From the NCBI GenBank assembly GCA_003427395.1, contig BFEA01000058.1, positions 3,713,839 to 3,766,748 of the forward strand: a DNA stretch of 52,910 bases. The letters run 5' to 3'. The position numbers were made by a program, and so were the translations under genes. The notes under the pieces were generated by a model. The model worked only from the letters and a program-made list of their open reading frames with translations, did no database searches and was not told where the DNA came from. Below are positions 11,466 through 22,434 of this stretch, in pieces. How positions within the stretch are numbered: the stretch's first letter is position 1; each line of letters opens with the position of its first letter. This DNA comes from Chara braunii (Eukaryota > Streptophyta > Charophyceae > Charales > Characeae).

Positions 11466-11995
11466 GATATTGCCAAAGTCGAAGAAAAAATACGAATAAC
11501 CCAAACCCAAATGACTGAGCAGATGAATAAGCATTGAAGACCGGCTCAATTCAAAGAAGGTGAATTGGTATGGGTCAAATCGAACGAGTTTTCTATTGAG
11601 GAAGGTGCATCTAAAAAATTGCTACCTGTCTACTACGGACCCTGGAAAGTTCTCAACGTGATAGGGGATACAGAGGGACCGTCATATCGCATTGACTACC
11701 CCCTCACCTCAAGAGATATCTTGTCTTTCACGCGTCTAAACTGCTACCCTATGTCGAAGGACATGGTTTCCTAACAAACCTTCTATGATTCTGCCTTCGA
11801 TGAATGGAGGGTAACAAGTCGAAAGAATAATTGAACACGGTTTCTTCTCAACAGGTGGACGAGGGAGACCAAAGAAGTAGTATAAAGTAATCTTCACTAA
11901 CCAACCCGGATCAGAGGCACGCTGGTTCAGTTAGAAAGAGCTACTAACCACTGCACCTGGCATTGTCGCAGCATATCAACGAGCGTTAAGAGAAT
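11466..11995 (+). pseudogene. E1 integrase C-terminal domain and chromodomain-like tail
   Basis: The 69-codon frame at 11565-11774 begins MVWVKSNEFSIEEGASKKLL and continues PVYYGPWKVL, the GPY/F module of chromovirus integrases, preceded by RPAQFKEGEL in frame after a stop. Beyond the stop, 11860-11990 in one frame reads FTNQPGSEARWFS, a stop, then KELLTTAPGIVAAYQRAL, which fits the end of a chromodomain ('...EATW...L..A...I..Y'). Chromodomains guide integration to chromatin. Broken. Confidence 0.75.
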
Positions 11996-12052
11996 GCCGA
12001 GCCTAAAGAGAATTTATTTATGCGATGGAACTCGAAATTGGGCTGCGTGGAA

Positions 12053-13141
12053 TGCAATAACTCATCTCAAATCTGCATTAGTCGAGGCGTAAGCCGTCAC
12101 TTTTGGTCAAAGGCCTGCAACAGGGGGCAAAAGTCATGCCCTAAGTCCCGGTAATGCCTGGACGAAGGCATGATGCCCAGGGGTACCCAGGGCAAGGTCA
12201 AAACCGGCCTCCAGAGGCCCTATGTGCAACAGCTGACCCTGGGAAAGTCAACATTCCACCCCAGCTCCGGAATCCAGACCCTGAAGTCAAAGTCCACCCG
12301 CTGGACAGCCGCGGCCATGGATCGGATGCACATCATTGGTTGTCCGCAGGTATCCAAAAGAATCCACTCCAAATGGGACACGGAGGAATATGCAACTGTA
12401 CGACATCCAGGCCATTGGCTGCGGAGAGATCTGGGGGGTAACACCCAGGCGACCAGAGGCTGGTCAATTTGAGTCAACCTATAAGTTGACCCAGCCCCTC
12501 CTGTCGTGCATTCAGTCTTTGTTCGTTCATCTTGATGCTGGCTTGAAGCCAGTGCGACGATTCAACGCTGCAGAAGCTTTATGCTGGCGCCATCTTCTAC
12601 GTGCGGGCGACAGCCGTCAGGGCATTATGCTGACGTGGTCGTAGCCACATCGATTCCGACATTGATGGAATGCGGGCGAGGAGGAGGATCTGGACTGTGA
12701 GATTGGTTCGATTGTTGGGGGGAAGCTTGCCTGGACGAACCTGTGTCGACACGTGTGCTTCGCTGATCGTCTCCAGGAGGAAGATCTGCACCATCCTCCG
12801 TGGCCGGTGCTGATGTGGCTGGAGGAAGTGCGCCCTGCTGTGACCTGCTTGTTATCAGAGATCGTCAGGACTGATTGCTGACGTGGCAAATTGGGGAGTA
12901 ATGGCCGAAGAGGAAGTGGGCTAGCAAGGGTTTCTCTGCTTCCTGGATGTCGGTGGAAACTCTCTCCTCCTCGAAGTCTCTTTCCCCTCTCTCCTCATTC
13001 TATTCTCTGACTTCGAGATATCAGGATACCGCATGTATGACGAGTATGGTCACACAAACGATTTTGGAGACATTGATTCTGCGCTATGACAGATGTGTAT
13101 TTCAACATACACGAGCTTCTCATCTGACTGCGTTCATTGCA
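12053..13141 (+). repeat. E1 right LTR
   Basis: Begins TGCAATAACTCATCTC and ends GCGTTCATTGCA. It is collinear with 4312-5398 throughout, including the CT-rich block and the final CATACACGAGCTTCTCATCTGA. The purine-rich GGGCTGCGTGGAA just upstream could be the decayed polypurine tract. Confidence 0.9.
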
Positions 13142-14140
13142 AAGTCGAACTCCACGTACAAAACATGACCATGACAGACTTTTTTCATTGGGCTTTTGCA
13201 CCAACTCATCTGGAAGCCAGACCCGAAAGGTGTGTCTACGAAGCATTTAGCAACACACTTGAGAGAAGTTGTCCCACAAGCGCGTGCTCTGGAGGGGCCG
13301 CGTGAGGAGGGGAGCAGAGGTTGGGAGAGGGAGGGGGAAGGGGAAACGTACAAAAAAAAGGGGGATGGCGATGAAATGGAAAATTGATGGAGCAATATAC
13401 TTGAGAGAAGTGGTCCCATGCACGAATGTCGAAGAGGTGGGGGGGGGGGGAAGCACGGGAGAGNGGGNGGCNGGGGGNGNGGGAGGGGGAAGGGGAGGAG
13501 TTGGGAAATGTACAAACCACTAGGGATGAAGCCGACGGAGCTGAAAGGAACATTGGTGGAGATAAACAGGCATAAAGGAATGGCCAACTGGGGCTGCAGG
13601 CGTAAACAATGTACATGCAGGGTGCAGGATCATCAAGCAGCCAATCCATGTAAGAAGCAGCATGCAGCTAGCCAGCACTCACTCAGAGGGCGATGGCAGC
13701 TGGATGAACCACCAGCAGATTCTTCAGACAGCTCCCTGAAAAATTACCTATCACCAGGAAAAATCAGGATCTGTTTCAAAACAAAAAAAAATACTGTACG
13801 AACACTGACAGACCGCAGTAGATTGTACATCTCCTGCTTCTTACACTTGACAGAAAAACGACTGGTCACTTATTTCCCTTGCTTTGCTCCAAGAAGAAAA
13901 TGAAGCGTAAAAAAAAAAGAAAGAAGAGCGTGATGAGGTATATCTTGGCAACAACAGTTCAAAACGAAATAGTTCGGAACTTTGATCTATGCTAAAGGGA
14001 AAGGGAAAACAAAAATCAAAATTCCCAAACTAGCAAGAAATACTACGTAGGGTATGTGCTAGTGCTTAGCCAATATCCATTTCTTAAATTCTCACCAGGC
14101 CCTGAATTGTCGTAAAGAATATTACAAACTTGAGAAAAAA
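13142..14140. other. G-rich tandem repeats and unassigned DNA
   Basis: Two units about 140 bases apart begin CTTGAGAGAAGT (near 13258 and 13399), each followed by a purine-rich block. The second contains a G run with several N between 13464 and 13480, so length is unresolved. The remainder to 14140 shows no gene I recognise. Confidence 0.65.
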
Positions 14141-14482
14141 TTACAACCCTTCTTGACTTCCCACTGCTGCTTCCTTTCTCTCACCGAACCCCCTAGAATT
14201 CGGCGGGGATTGCGCGGCGACCCCTGATCCTTTAGAGAGGCCTGGAAGCCTCTCTGGCAATAACAGTAACCGTCCACGGCCCCTTCTTGCTCGGATCAGC
14301 TCAGCCCTTGCGGCCTTGCGATCAACGTCCACGCCACCCTTTGCGCCTTTTTTTTGCAACTCCTCATCCTCTTCGGATGCTTCGAATGCTTCCATAGCCG
14401 CCATCTCGGCCATTTCTTTCGCCTTGTCGCGCTCGCTCTCCGTAGCCGCCAGGGCTATCTGTTCCCGAAGCGCCTCATACCT
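14141..14482 (-). CDS. possible terminal exon of a charged, Ala-rich protein
   Basis: On the minus strand a splice acceptor (GTGATGCAG, then AGGTATGAG) opens a frame of about 113 codons to a stop at 14141. It starts RYEALREQIALAATESERDK, continues with alternating acidic, Met and Ala residues (predicted helical or coiled coil), then an Arg-rich stretch RARRGRGRLLLLP and a Ser/Gly/Pro end. The segment is more GC-rich than its surroundings. I do not recognise the family. The open frame extends up to 14557, but the ATG there is preceded by sequence that looks intronic. No upstream exon could be chained. It may be a host exon or chance. Confidence 0.4.
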   Translation of the reverse strand, partial: RYEALREQIALAATESERDKAKEMAEMAAMEAFEASEEDEELQKKGAKGGVDVDRKAARAELIRARRGRGRLLLLPERLPGLSKGSGVAAQSPPNSRGFGERKEAAVGSQEGL

Positions 14483-14779
14483 CTGCATCACATCTTGTCG
14501 CCTGACTCCCATGCAGTGGGTTAACACAATACGCACATAACGAAACCAAAACGTCAAAGGCTAGACTTTTCCTCCCATCAAACAAGCTCGAAAGAGTCAA
14601 AACAAACAATCGCCTCTCATGACGTGGTCACACTGCCGCTAACATTTGGTGCTCTTACTAGAGAAGCATCCAGATCACAACGATGGTATCCCAACAAATA
14701 CCACTGCATCGTGTCACCGACTCTGTTTTCTGGCGCGAGGGCTTACCCACCCAACTTCTTTTTTCCCTTTTTGCTTTAN

Positions 14780-14839
14780 TGCAGGGGCCATGCTAATCTT
14801 CTCTGAATCANTCCAATTTTAACGGACGTCCCAGAGGAC
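14780..14839 (-). pseudogene. 3'-truncated U6 snRNA retro-copy
   Basis: Read on the minus strand it starts with a 5' hairpin GTCC(TCT)GGGAC, then CCGTTAAAATTGG, CAGAGAAGATTAGCATGG and CCCCTGC, matching the 5' two thirds of U6 snRNA. It stops after CCCCTGC and runs into A-rich sequence, the usual shape of a retroposed, truncated U6. The ACAGAGA box reads TCAGAGA. N bases sit at 14779, 14811 and 14876. U6 is the catalytic-core snRNA of the spliceosome; this copy would not function. Confidence 0.85.
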
Positions 14840-15248
14840 GTGGCAAACTTTGCGCCGAATTTCTTTCTTCTTTCTNAATGAAAAGTTGCACACACACAGC
14901 ATCCACGGAAGAAACTTTGAGTAAAGCAGCAGTGGTTTCGAGCCTCATTCTCCCAATGGCTGGATTTTGCCTGCTCCTGGAGCACCGAAGCACTGCACTG
15001 ACTGCAGGAGTCGGACCTGGCTGTGGCGTCTATATGCGTTGCATTTGTGCCATTATATTCTTGACCATGAAAACAATTTTGTATATGATTTTTAAAACGT
15101 GTTCCCCTTATTCAGCGGAGCGAAGTGGGGACACTGAAAATTTTACGCCCCCTCCTTGGGAGCACCAGCCTCCGGTACACCGCGCCTTATTATGACCCCA
15201 CTGTTAACCGCCGGGAGCGCGCAGAAAGGCTGGGCCACCCACAGATAG
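14840..15248. other. unassigned non-coding DNA
   Basis: No gene or recognised repeat. Short open frames here cross an N and show no motif. Confidence 0.45.
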
Positions 15249-15429
15249 TTAAGACCGCGACTCCAACAGCCCCAGCACTGTTCATTTTTCTTGTCTACAA
15301 ATACCGGGCCAAAATTTACAGTGCCCAGGAGGGGAGGGGTTACCGCAATTATTACTCCTCGCCGTGGCACTGAAGATTTTAGGTTTGGGAAATGCAACTT
15401 TTGGTTTAGGCCCGGATGTAGTGGTTTAA
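15249..15429. mobile_element. small TTAA-flanked element (family B), copy 1
   Basis: TTAA at 15249-15252 and 15426-15429 flank a ~173-bp core. It shares with 51549-51728 the phrases CGGGCCAAAATTTACAGTGCCCAGG (one or two changes), the ACCGCAATTATT block, TGGCACTGAAGATTTTAGG and the ending GTAGTGGT. The left end GACCGCGACTCC and right end pair as inverted repeats. Non-coding. Confidence 0.7.
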
Positions 15430-15703
15430 ATTAACACACAATTCCACCTTCTAGAAAAACCTTTGAAGTTCCATGCATTGCCAGCACTTTGCACAAATCG
15501 AGGGGCGCTCAGTGGCTGGTTCCCTCCTGACCTAGATTCACACCTGGATCCACAGAAGCTGACAGAGGCCACACCGACTGACACTACGAGCACATTTTGC
15601 CCTAGTGTGCCGACGCAGGCAGATTCAATCGGAAAACCCAGCCAGCGGCTGTTGCCCACCTGCAACGGGATCGACAGCAGACTAAGGCCACACTTGCACT
15701 GCA
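15430..15703. other. left flank of E2, unassigned
   Basis: No gene seen. A stretch near 15591-15650 (CCCTAGTGTGCCGACGCAGGCAGATTC) resembles the sequence just right of E2 at 24140-24190 (CACTAGTGTACCTGACAGG...CAGATTC), so the target region may itself be a repeat. Confidence 0.4.
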
Positions 15704-15707
15704 TCTA

Positions 15708-16946
15708 TGCAATGACTTGCTGGGTCCAGGTTGCCTGTAGCCTCTCCTGACGAGGCTGTACCATAGGTAGGGACAGATTCGTAATTTTGTTTGGCTGAGG
15801 GCNCTGGGTCCAGGTTGCCTGTAGCCTCTCCTGACGAGGCTGTACCATAGGTAGGGACAGATTCGTAATTTTGTTTGGCTGAGGGCTAACCGAGAGACCT
15901 ACCTGTAAGGAAAATTCGTGAGGGACATATTTGTAAATATAGGAAATATGGGCCCAGTACTAACTCGAATTTCCTACAGCTACCCTAACTGCGAATAGCA
16001 GGCCCGGACTACCCCTAGGACAGACAGGCCCAATGGGCCTACGCTGACCGGTCTAGGTCGGTCAGTCAGTCCGGTCTAGGTCGTGTCCAGGCTAGTTTAG
16101 GGTATAGATAGGATGGGGACATCGGTCCTGGGCTTTTGGCAGTTGACACTTCGTGGTGGAAGTTGCTGCGGACACGGTATCAGGTCGTGGTTGCTGAATC
16201 CGGTGTGGGAGACGGCGGACATAGCCAGACCTTCGGAGCACTGACCAGACTGAGGTCAACGCTGTCCGCTCTGACTCTCTGGTAGTCAAAGCGGTCTGGG
16301 CTATCAGAGGGCTGATGTGTTGGAGCACGTGGTGCACTGCTGACCCTCCTCAGGAGTGGGGTCCCAGTGGCCATGCAGCCATAGCTCCATCTTCTCAGAG
16401 GATATCATCGTCTGGACTTCACCTTCATCAGGGACTGTTGACGCTGAGCTTCTTCATCATCATCTGGGTGGCGATTGGCTCTGGGAGCCTGTTTCATCTT
16501 GGCGCAGGCCAATGAGTTGGATGTCAGGGTGGCCCTGGGTGTTACCTGGGGTTCTGGTGCTATTTTTAGCTGCTCGGTGTGTGTGGGGTTGAGGCGCTAC
16601 CCCTCTGAGGGTAGTGCAACAGGGATCTGAGGTTATTCAGGGAAAACGATGCTCTGAGTTTAATAAACAGTTGTATTACTGTGATTGAGTTGTCATCTCT
16701 TCATTGATTTCTGGCTGTGATCACTCGGTTGTCTTCTACGAATGATTGTTGGGACTTGTGTGGAGAGAATCCACAGTTTTGTGTGTTCTGTCACTTCGCT
16801 CCTCTGAGTCTTCCGCTGCATTCCTTTTGTTGGGCGGTGTGACACTCCACAACCTCTCCCCTTCCTGCTGTGCATGTATGCGCGTGTACGGGAGTTCCTG
16901 TGAGTGAGCGTTGATAAAATTTCAACGGACAATCATGTTCATAACA
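15708..16946 (+). repeat. E2 left LTR
   Basis: 1239 bases including an apparent ~90-base internal duplication around an N at 15803. Compared with the right LTR it lacks about 60 bases near 16048 and has an extra ~40 bases near 16590-16635. The E3 LTR contains the segment missing here, so the left LTR suffered the deletion. Confidence 0.93.
15711..15886. repeat. LTR segment doubled around an N
   Basis: CTGGGTCCAGGTTGCCTGTA through TTTGGCTGAGGGC occurs twice with an N (15803) exactly between. The two halves look identical. The right LTR shows the same doubled segment around N 22978, while the E3 LTR has it once. An unresolved contig overlap is the simplest explanation. Confidence 0.85.
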
Positions 16947-16948
16947 GT

Positions 16949-16960
16949 TGGTATCAGAGC
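16949..16960 (+). other. E2 primer-binding site (initiator tRNA-Met)
   Basis: TGGTATCAGAGC, two bases after the LTR, is the consensus complement of the initiator tRNA-Met 3' end found in many plant LTR retrotransposons. Confidence 0.93.
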
Positions 16961-18294
16961 AGATCGGACCCAGACAGTGGCGAGATGATGGACTGAGGCA
17001 ACCATCACTACCTGAGAGCTTCTGAAGTTGGGTTTCCTGTTGGAATCGCATCTTCAGTACTGCGCTCAGTAGGGTGTTGGTGAGGAGTGTGTGGCGGTCG
17101 GTATGACACAAAGATTGGTGGCGATTCAGTGCTCAGTGACCTGGGAGGCACTGAGGGGCTATTTTTAGCCCATGCGTTGACCCTGCTGGTGGCGAGATAC
17201 CTGGGGGTATGTCGAGTTTCAGATACAGTGAATCTGATTAGCGGGGAGTAATCGCCATATCAAGAACTACCGTATCACCAAGTTTCAGGAGATTTGGAAC
17301 GTGGGAGCACCAGGAACAGTGAATTGAAGAAACTGGCGAGATGGCAGCCATAGCCAGTTCAGCTTCTTCTTCCAGTGTTTTGACCTGAAGTAAGTGTGTT
17401 CCTTACTCAAGTCTCTGTAGCGAGTCTGATAGTTGTAACTAGACTGGGGATATTGAAATTGTACATCTGTAGACAGTAAAAGTTGAAAATCGCATTGCCT
17501 GACAGCCATAGCTCTTTCCCCTACCTATCTACTTTGACTTCTACTGACTCTGTTTGACCTCCTCTCTGTCTCAAATTGCATCTCTGACTATACTATAGTA
17601 TTGCGATTCAGTACATATAGTGAAGTGAGTAGTTCAGGGTCCGGATGTCAGTAATAATGAAATTCTGAATGTTGCGCTGGCATAGCCAGTGCTTGGGGCA
17701 GCTAGGGTTTGTTATATCTCAGGTTCTGTCCGTCAGAATTTCAGTCTGTCAGTCACCCTCAAATCGCAATTCAATATTGAGTCAGTGTCTGAAAGCGCTC
17801 TACTGGATTTGATGGTTTGAGTCAGGTACAGTGATATTTGTACTTCGCCGCACCTATAGTGGGGCATACAGGGTCCAACAGTGCTAGTCTCAGTAGTAGG
17901 AGTCTAAAAATAGCTTGATCAGTCATCCGCTGCATCTTGGTTGACTACTGGGTTCTATTAATTGCTACTGACTCTCTGCGCTATTCCGACCTTCTGCTTA
18001 CAGTCCGAGGTTGCATCCTGTCTAACTATCTGACATCGATTCTGGAGTTATTGTACGCAGATGAGGGTTTTGGGCTGTGAATGAAAAATCGCAAGCTGGT
18101 TTTATCTGGAATTACCCTAAACGGACCCAGAATAGCCCTCAGCGGCCTACAGAGGCTGAGCGCTCTTTTGCCTAATTCACCACGTATCTTCTCATCAGGT
18201 GGCAGTGATTACATCGGTGGTTGTGTGTGTAATCTTAATCTCTGCTAACCTCATTTCTGTGAGTCTGTATTTATTGACTGGTTGAGCGGTTCAT
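16961..18294 (+). other. E2 5' leader
   Basis: About 1.3 kb without an open frame separates the PBS from gag. It would hold packaging signals in an active element; none can be identified by eye. Short CAGT/GACT-rich phrases recur but form no clear tandem array. Confidence 0.6.
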
Positions 18295-19863
18295 TCTGGC
18301 TGACGCTGAAACGAAGATTGAGGGAGGAGAAACTTCCACTAACCCTCCTCAGGTTCCTCTCTCTCCCCTGGAGCAGGCTCTGCTTGAGGCTGAGCAGGCT
18401 TGCCTCAAAGCCGAGGCCCAGATCTAGCTGTTGAAGAAGGCGATGGAGGAAGCTCAAGAGGCTAGTATAAATGAAGAGAGAAGGAGGCAACTACGTAAAG
18501 AGGTTGAAAAGGTTGTCACGAGTGGTACCTCCAGCCAGTACAGTAAGGATACTGCTGAGTTGGTGTTGTTAACAGACACCATCAACAGGTCCTGCTTTTC
18601 TAACTGGGACCAGCGGATACTCGCGCTCGAGACCCAAGGTGCTGCCATCGACCGTAAGGTTGATAAACTGGCAGCAAGCCTAGAGCCCCTGACTGTGAGT
18701 GCGAACAACATTCTGCAGCACTTGCACCTACCTGTCCCTCCTCCCCAACCTCCTCAACCTTCTCCAGCGCCTTCTACACCATCTCACAGTCGGCCATCTT
18801 CACCTGCTGCTTCTCATGTGTCCACTACCCCTGCCCCCTTTGGCACATCTGATCAGCGGCAGCCCAAGCTGACGCCACCTCCTATGTATTCTGGGGAGGA
18901 CCCCAAGGTGGACGTTTCAGATTGGGTTACCGCTATGCACGCGTACCTGGGCAGCTTCGTTTGTCCAGAGGTGACAAAGGTAGGGATTATTCTGGGTCGT
19001 CTGGAGAGGATTGCACTTAAGTGGTGTACATCCTCTGCAGCGAATCAGATCTGCCCATGGACAAATGGGCACAGCAGTTGAAGGTGAAGGGGTTGCTGCA
19101 GGCCCTGCGAGACCGGTTTGCAGACAGGGAACAGGCCCGAAAAGTAGTAGATAAGATACTGCTGTTGGGTTCACGTAGGTTCGACGGTTCCCTGTCCAAG
19201 CTCTACAGTTTGTTTGAGAGCTTGACTGCTACACCCGGTCTGGAGATGAGTGAGTCTGACCAACTCACTCACTTCCTGCGCGCAGCGCCTCCAGACTACT
19301 CCATTGCTCTTTATTCTCAGGCCCATAAGGCCTGGAGGTCCTTTGGCAAAGCGGCCCTGGACCTGGAGTCTCAGCTCAAGGTTCAGGAACCTTCTGATGG
19401 AAGGAGGAGACCCTCTTCCAGGGGACAACGTAGGAAGAAGGGTGCTCTGTTGGCTGCTGATGCGGGATCTGATTCTGATGCATCTCAGCGTGGCAGTCCT
19501 CCATCTGAGACTGCATCAGTATCAGCAGTTGAGCCAACCGTTCTTGCCCTGGCTGAGAATCTTGCTGCCATGTTCACAGGGAAGATGGGAAACAGTAGCA
19601 GCAAGAACTCAGCCAGTCAGAAGGGAAAAAGGAAGGGACGTGCCACTTCCCCTCAGGCCCAGAGACCTAATCTACCACGAGACGTCCATTGGCCAGTCAA
19701 CTCCATGGATCCTTCCACCCTTCCTTGGACAGCGCTCAGGATCCAAGAGGGGCAGTGGCAGAGGAGGAAGGACCGTGAGGTTTGTTTTCGCTGCGAGGGG
19801 GACCACTTCCTGAAAGACTGTCCCCATATGCCTCGCATGCCTGGATCTAGTTCAAAAAACTAG
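18295..19863 (+). pseudogene. E2 Gag, frameshifted
   Basis: The frame is open from about 18295 but lacks an ATG before a TAG at 18426; an ATG at 18431 starts 216 codons: a Lys/Glu-rich coiled coil (residues 1-40), a linker, a Pro/Ser-rich stretch (about 98-135), then PPPMYSGEDPKVDVSDWVTA, the opening of a Ty3-type capsid. Near 19015 the frame shifts, and capsid continues in a second frame to 19863 with WAQQLKVKGLLQALRDRF, a basic region and a zinc knuckle CFRCEGDHFLKDC. The knuckle has Cys-x2-Cys-x3-His-x4-Cys, one residue short of the usual x4 spacing. Gag forms the particle and binds the RNA. Family assignment is firm; function is lost. Confidence 0.88.
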
Positions 19864-19877
19864 ACCAGCAGAGGGAA

Positions 19878-20578
19878 GTGGAGTTAGCAGCTCCCTCCAC
19901 TTGTGCTGATTCAGATTCTGATGAGTCGGACTCTGCATCTACCCTCATTGACTCTGTTGGAGTTTCTGCATCAGGTTCCTTCACTTACATGGACCCTGAC
20001 CTGGATGAGACGTGGCAGGAAGATGACTGTCAAACTTTTGCTGATCTTTTCCTGTCTTTGCAGGAAAAGAAGGAGCATAAATCATACCTCATCTTGCTGC
20101 GACCCTCTATCCTGGGAGCCAGGATCAAAGGCTTACTAGATTGTGGGGCCACGCGAAACTTCATCTCTCCCAAGGCTGTCAGCATGCTGCATCTAGATGG
20201 GAGATTGGTGAAGTTACAACAACCATTGGAAGTCCGTATTGGGGACTAATCCACAATCCGGATTACAACTGCTGTCAAGAACCTACCAATTATCTTTGAC
20301 AAGCAGGAGAAGGTCAGGCAGCGCCTGAACTTCTATGTTTTCCCCGATGTGCTTTGTGATCTTGTCTTCTCCATGCAGTGGCTTGAGGCCACTAACCCGA
20401 GGATCGACTGGCAGATCCCCAGGGTAGAGCTCCCTCATTGTAGAGGGGACTATCAGCCTTGTGTCTTGGCTGATGAGTACCATCCAGTCAACAGTTGTCA
20501 CTGTATGAGAGCACATGAGTTTTTACAGCTCTCTCGCCAGACTGCCCACACACGTCTGTTTGTCGCATATGTGAAATA
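19878..20578 (+). pseudogene. E2 aspartic protease region
   Basis: A 123-codon frame has an acidic leader and then ILGARIKGLLDCGATRNFIS, the aspartic protease active-site loop with D-C-G-A in place of D-S/T-G-A. A stop at 20247-20249 interrupts it. The frame continues as VKNLPIIFDKQEKVRQRLNF and VFSMQWLEATNPRIDW (the conserved G/S-M-x-W-L-x-x-x-x-P element after protease) to a stop at 20577. Dead as drawn, but only lightly decayed. Confidence 0.85.
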
Positions 20579-20585
20579 GACTGGT

Positions 20586-21500
20586 GTGGATATTGCTCCC
20601 TGTCCCTCACCGATTCAACAGGTTTTGGACCGGTTCCCAAGCCTGATGCAGGAGCCGATTGGACTTGTCCACCGGCAGACCCAGCACAGGATTGAGCTCC
20701 TGCCAGGTACGGTCCCTCCCAAGGGTCGTATCTACAGGATGTCACCTGTTGAACTCGATGAGCTCAGGAGACAGCTTGAGACTCTGACCATCAAGGAGAA
20801 TTCAGAATGTGCATAGACTATTGGGGTCTCAACAAAATTACTAGGAAGTTGACAGAGCCCCTTCCTAGGATTGATGATCTGCTGAACATGGTGCAGGGTT
20901 GCACAATTTTCAGCAAGATCGATCTCAAATCTGGCTACCACCAGATTGACATGGCTGAAGGCGCTGTCCACAAGACTGCCTTCAAGACCAGATAAGACAC
21001 TTATGAGTATCTGGTCATGCCTTTCGGTCTTTGCAATGCCCCTGGCACATTCCAGACAGAGATGCATCGCATACTCAGGCCTTACCTGGATAGATTTTTA
21101 GTTGTATACCTGGATGACATCTTGGTATTCAGTCGATCTATCGAGGAGCATGCGCAACATCTGGCTCTAGTTCTCCAGGCACTACATGACGCCCAGTATA
21201 AGATCAACAGGGAAAAACTCTCCTTTGGAGTGACTTCTGTGACTTATCTGGGACATGTAATCTTTGGGGAGGGGCTAGCTCCTGAAGCAACTAAGGTTGT
21301 TGCGATTCAGGACTGGCCACAACCTACCACAGTGCGTGATGTCCGGTCATTCTTGGGTCTTGCCTCCTATTACAGAAAGTTCGTCAAGAACTTCTCTGCT
21401 ATTGCTGCACCCCTGACTGACCTTACAAAGAAAGACATCCACTATCTTTGGACATCAGACTGTCAGCAGGCTTTTACACACCTCAAGGAGGCCTGGATGC
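20586..21500 (+). pseudogene. E2 reverse transcriptase, with short internal deletion
   Basis: PKGRIYRMSPVELDELRRQL and the helix after it are followed near 20790 by a junction: some 20-25 residues expected before 'GEFRMCIDYWGLNKIT' are missing and the frame changes. Then [21 protein letters not shown], a TAA at 20994, and an intact 340-codon frame from 21017: MPFGLCNAPGTFQ, catalytic VVYLDDILVFSRS (both Asp present), GHVIFGEGLAPEATKV, RSFLGLASYYRKFVKNFS. Except for the deletion and stops the RT core is well kept. It copies element RNA into DNA in the particle. Confidence 0.92.
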
Positions 21501-22039
21501 GTGCACCGGTTCTGAAGCTACCTGACCCTACCTTGCCCTTCGTACTAACTACTGATGCTAGCCAGTATGGGGTTGGGGCGGTACTTCAGCAGGACAGTGG
21601 GCATGGTCTGCAGCCTGTTGAGTACACGAGTAACAAAGAAACATGTTGTTCTGGGACGCTGGACCCGGTTTCCTGCAGGTGCAGCTCCCCACCAATAGAT
21701 GGAGCCTCGAAGAAGTTGCAGGACTCTACATACGAGAAAGAGCTATATGCTCTAATGTCAGCGCTCAAGCATTGGAAACATTTCTTCGGCAGACACTTCA
21801 AGATCTATTCAGATCACTCCACCCTACAATGGATGAAGACCCAAGGGGAACTGAATGACAAGCTTGCACACTATATTCAGTTCATTGATCTCTTTGACTT
21901 TGAACTGAAACACAAGAAGGGCTGCTACAATTGCGTAGCAGACGCCCTTTCTCGTACGCCTGACACTCTCTACCTAATCTCCTCTACTCATGCTTTTGGG
22001 GAGAGTACCCGTCAGACCATTGCCCAGTTGTTGCCATAG
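21501..22039 (+). pseudogene. E2 RNase H domain with ~29-residue insertion
   Basis: The same open frame continues into RNase H: LTTDASQYGVGAVLQQDSG (first Asp), DSTYEKELYALMSAL (Glu), FKIYSDHSTLQWM (Asp) and YNCVADALSRTPD (last Asp). Between VEYTS and KKLQDSTYE the family normally joins directly (compare VEFMSKCLS in E1). Here about 29 codons intervene in frame (about 21632-21715), Cys- and Pro-rich. The frame ends at 22039, where the duplicated integrase start follows. Confidence 0.9.
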
Positions 22040-22434
22040 GACCCGATTTTCGGTCTTATAGTCAGGAATCTGCAGACTGATCCTGGAGCTGAACCAGGAT
22101 ATTAACTGGTTTCAGGTCTGCTGTACACCTGCACCAGAGGAGAGGAGCGATTGTGCATTCCCCAGGACCGCCAGCTGCGAACACTCATGATGTCTGAGTG
22201 TCATGATGCGCGCGGCCACTTTGGGGCCTTAAAATCGTTGGCAGCCCTGTCGCAGCCGTCAGACCATTGCCCAGTTGTTGGCACACGACCCGATTTTCGG
22301 TCTTATAGTCAGGAATCTGCAGACTGATCCTGCAGCTGAACCAGGATATTCACTGGTTTCAGGTCTGCTGTACACCTGCACCAGAGGAGAGGAGCGTTTG
22401 TGCATTCCCCAGGACCGCCAGCTGCGAGGAGGAC
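22014..22434 (+). repeat. tandem duplication at E2 integrase N-terminus
   Basis: CAGACCATTGCCCAGTTGTTG through CCCCAGGACCGCCAGCTGCGA occurs at about 22014-22180 and again at 22259-22425. The first copy is followed by a zinc-finger start (MSECHDARGHFGALK); the second runs straight into the C-terminal part. Unequal exchange or template switching in reverse transcription would produce this. Confidence 0.85.

Larger units (their letters stand above)
4312..13141 (+). mobile_element. Ty3/Gypsy LTR retrotransposon E1, full length but decayed
   Basis: This 8.8 kb element is bounded by two ~1.09 kb LTRs that begin TGCAATAACTCA and end CATTGCA. Between them lie, in Ty3/Gypsy order, a gag-like coiled-coil frame, protease, reverse transcriptase, RNase H, integrase and a chromodomain-like tail, all on the plus strand and all broken by stops or frameshifts. 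The LTRs differ at many positions, so insertion is old. The 4-bp flanks are AGGT on the left and AAGT on the right, a possible target duplication with one change. Two foreign segments lie within the integrase (about 10266-10408 and 11188-11465). It cannot move on its own. Confidence 0.9.
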
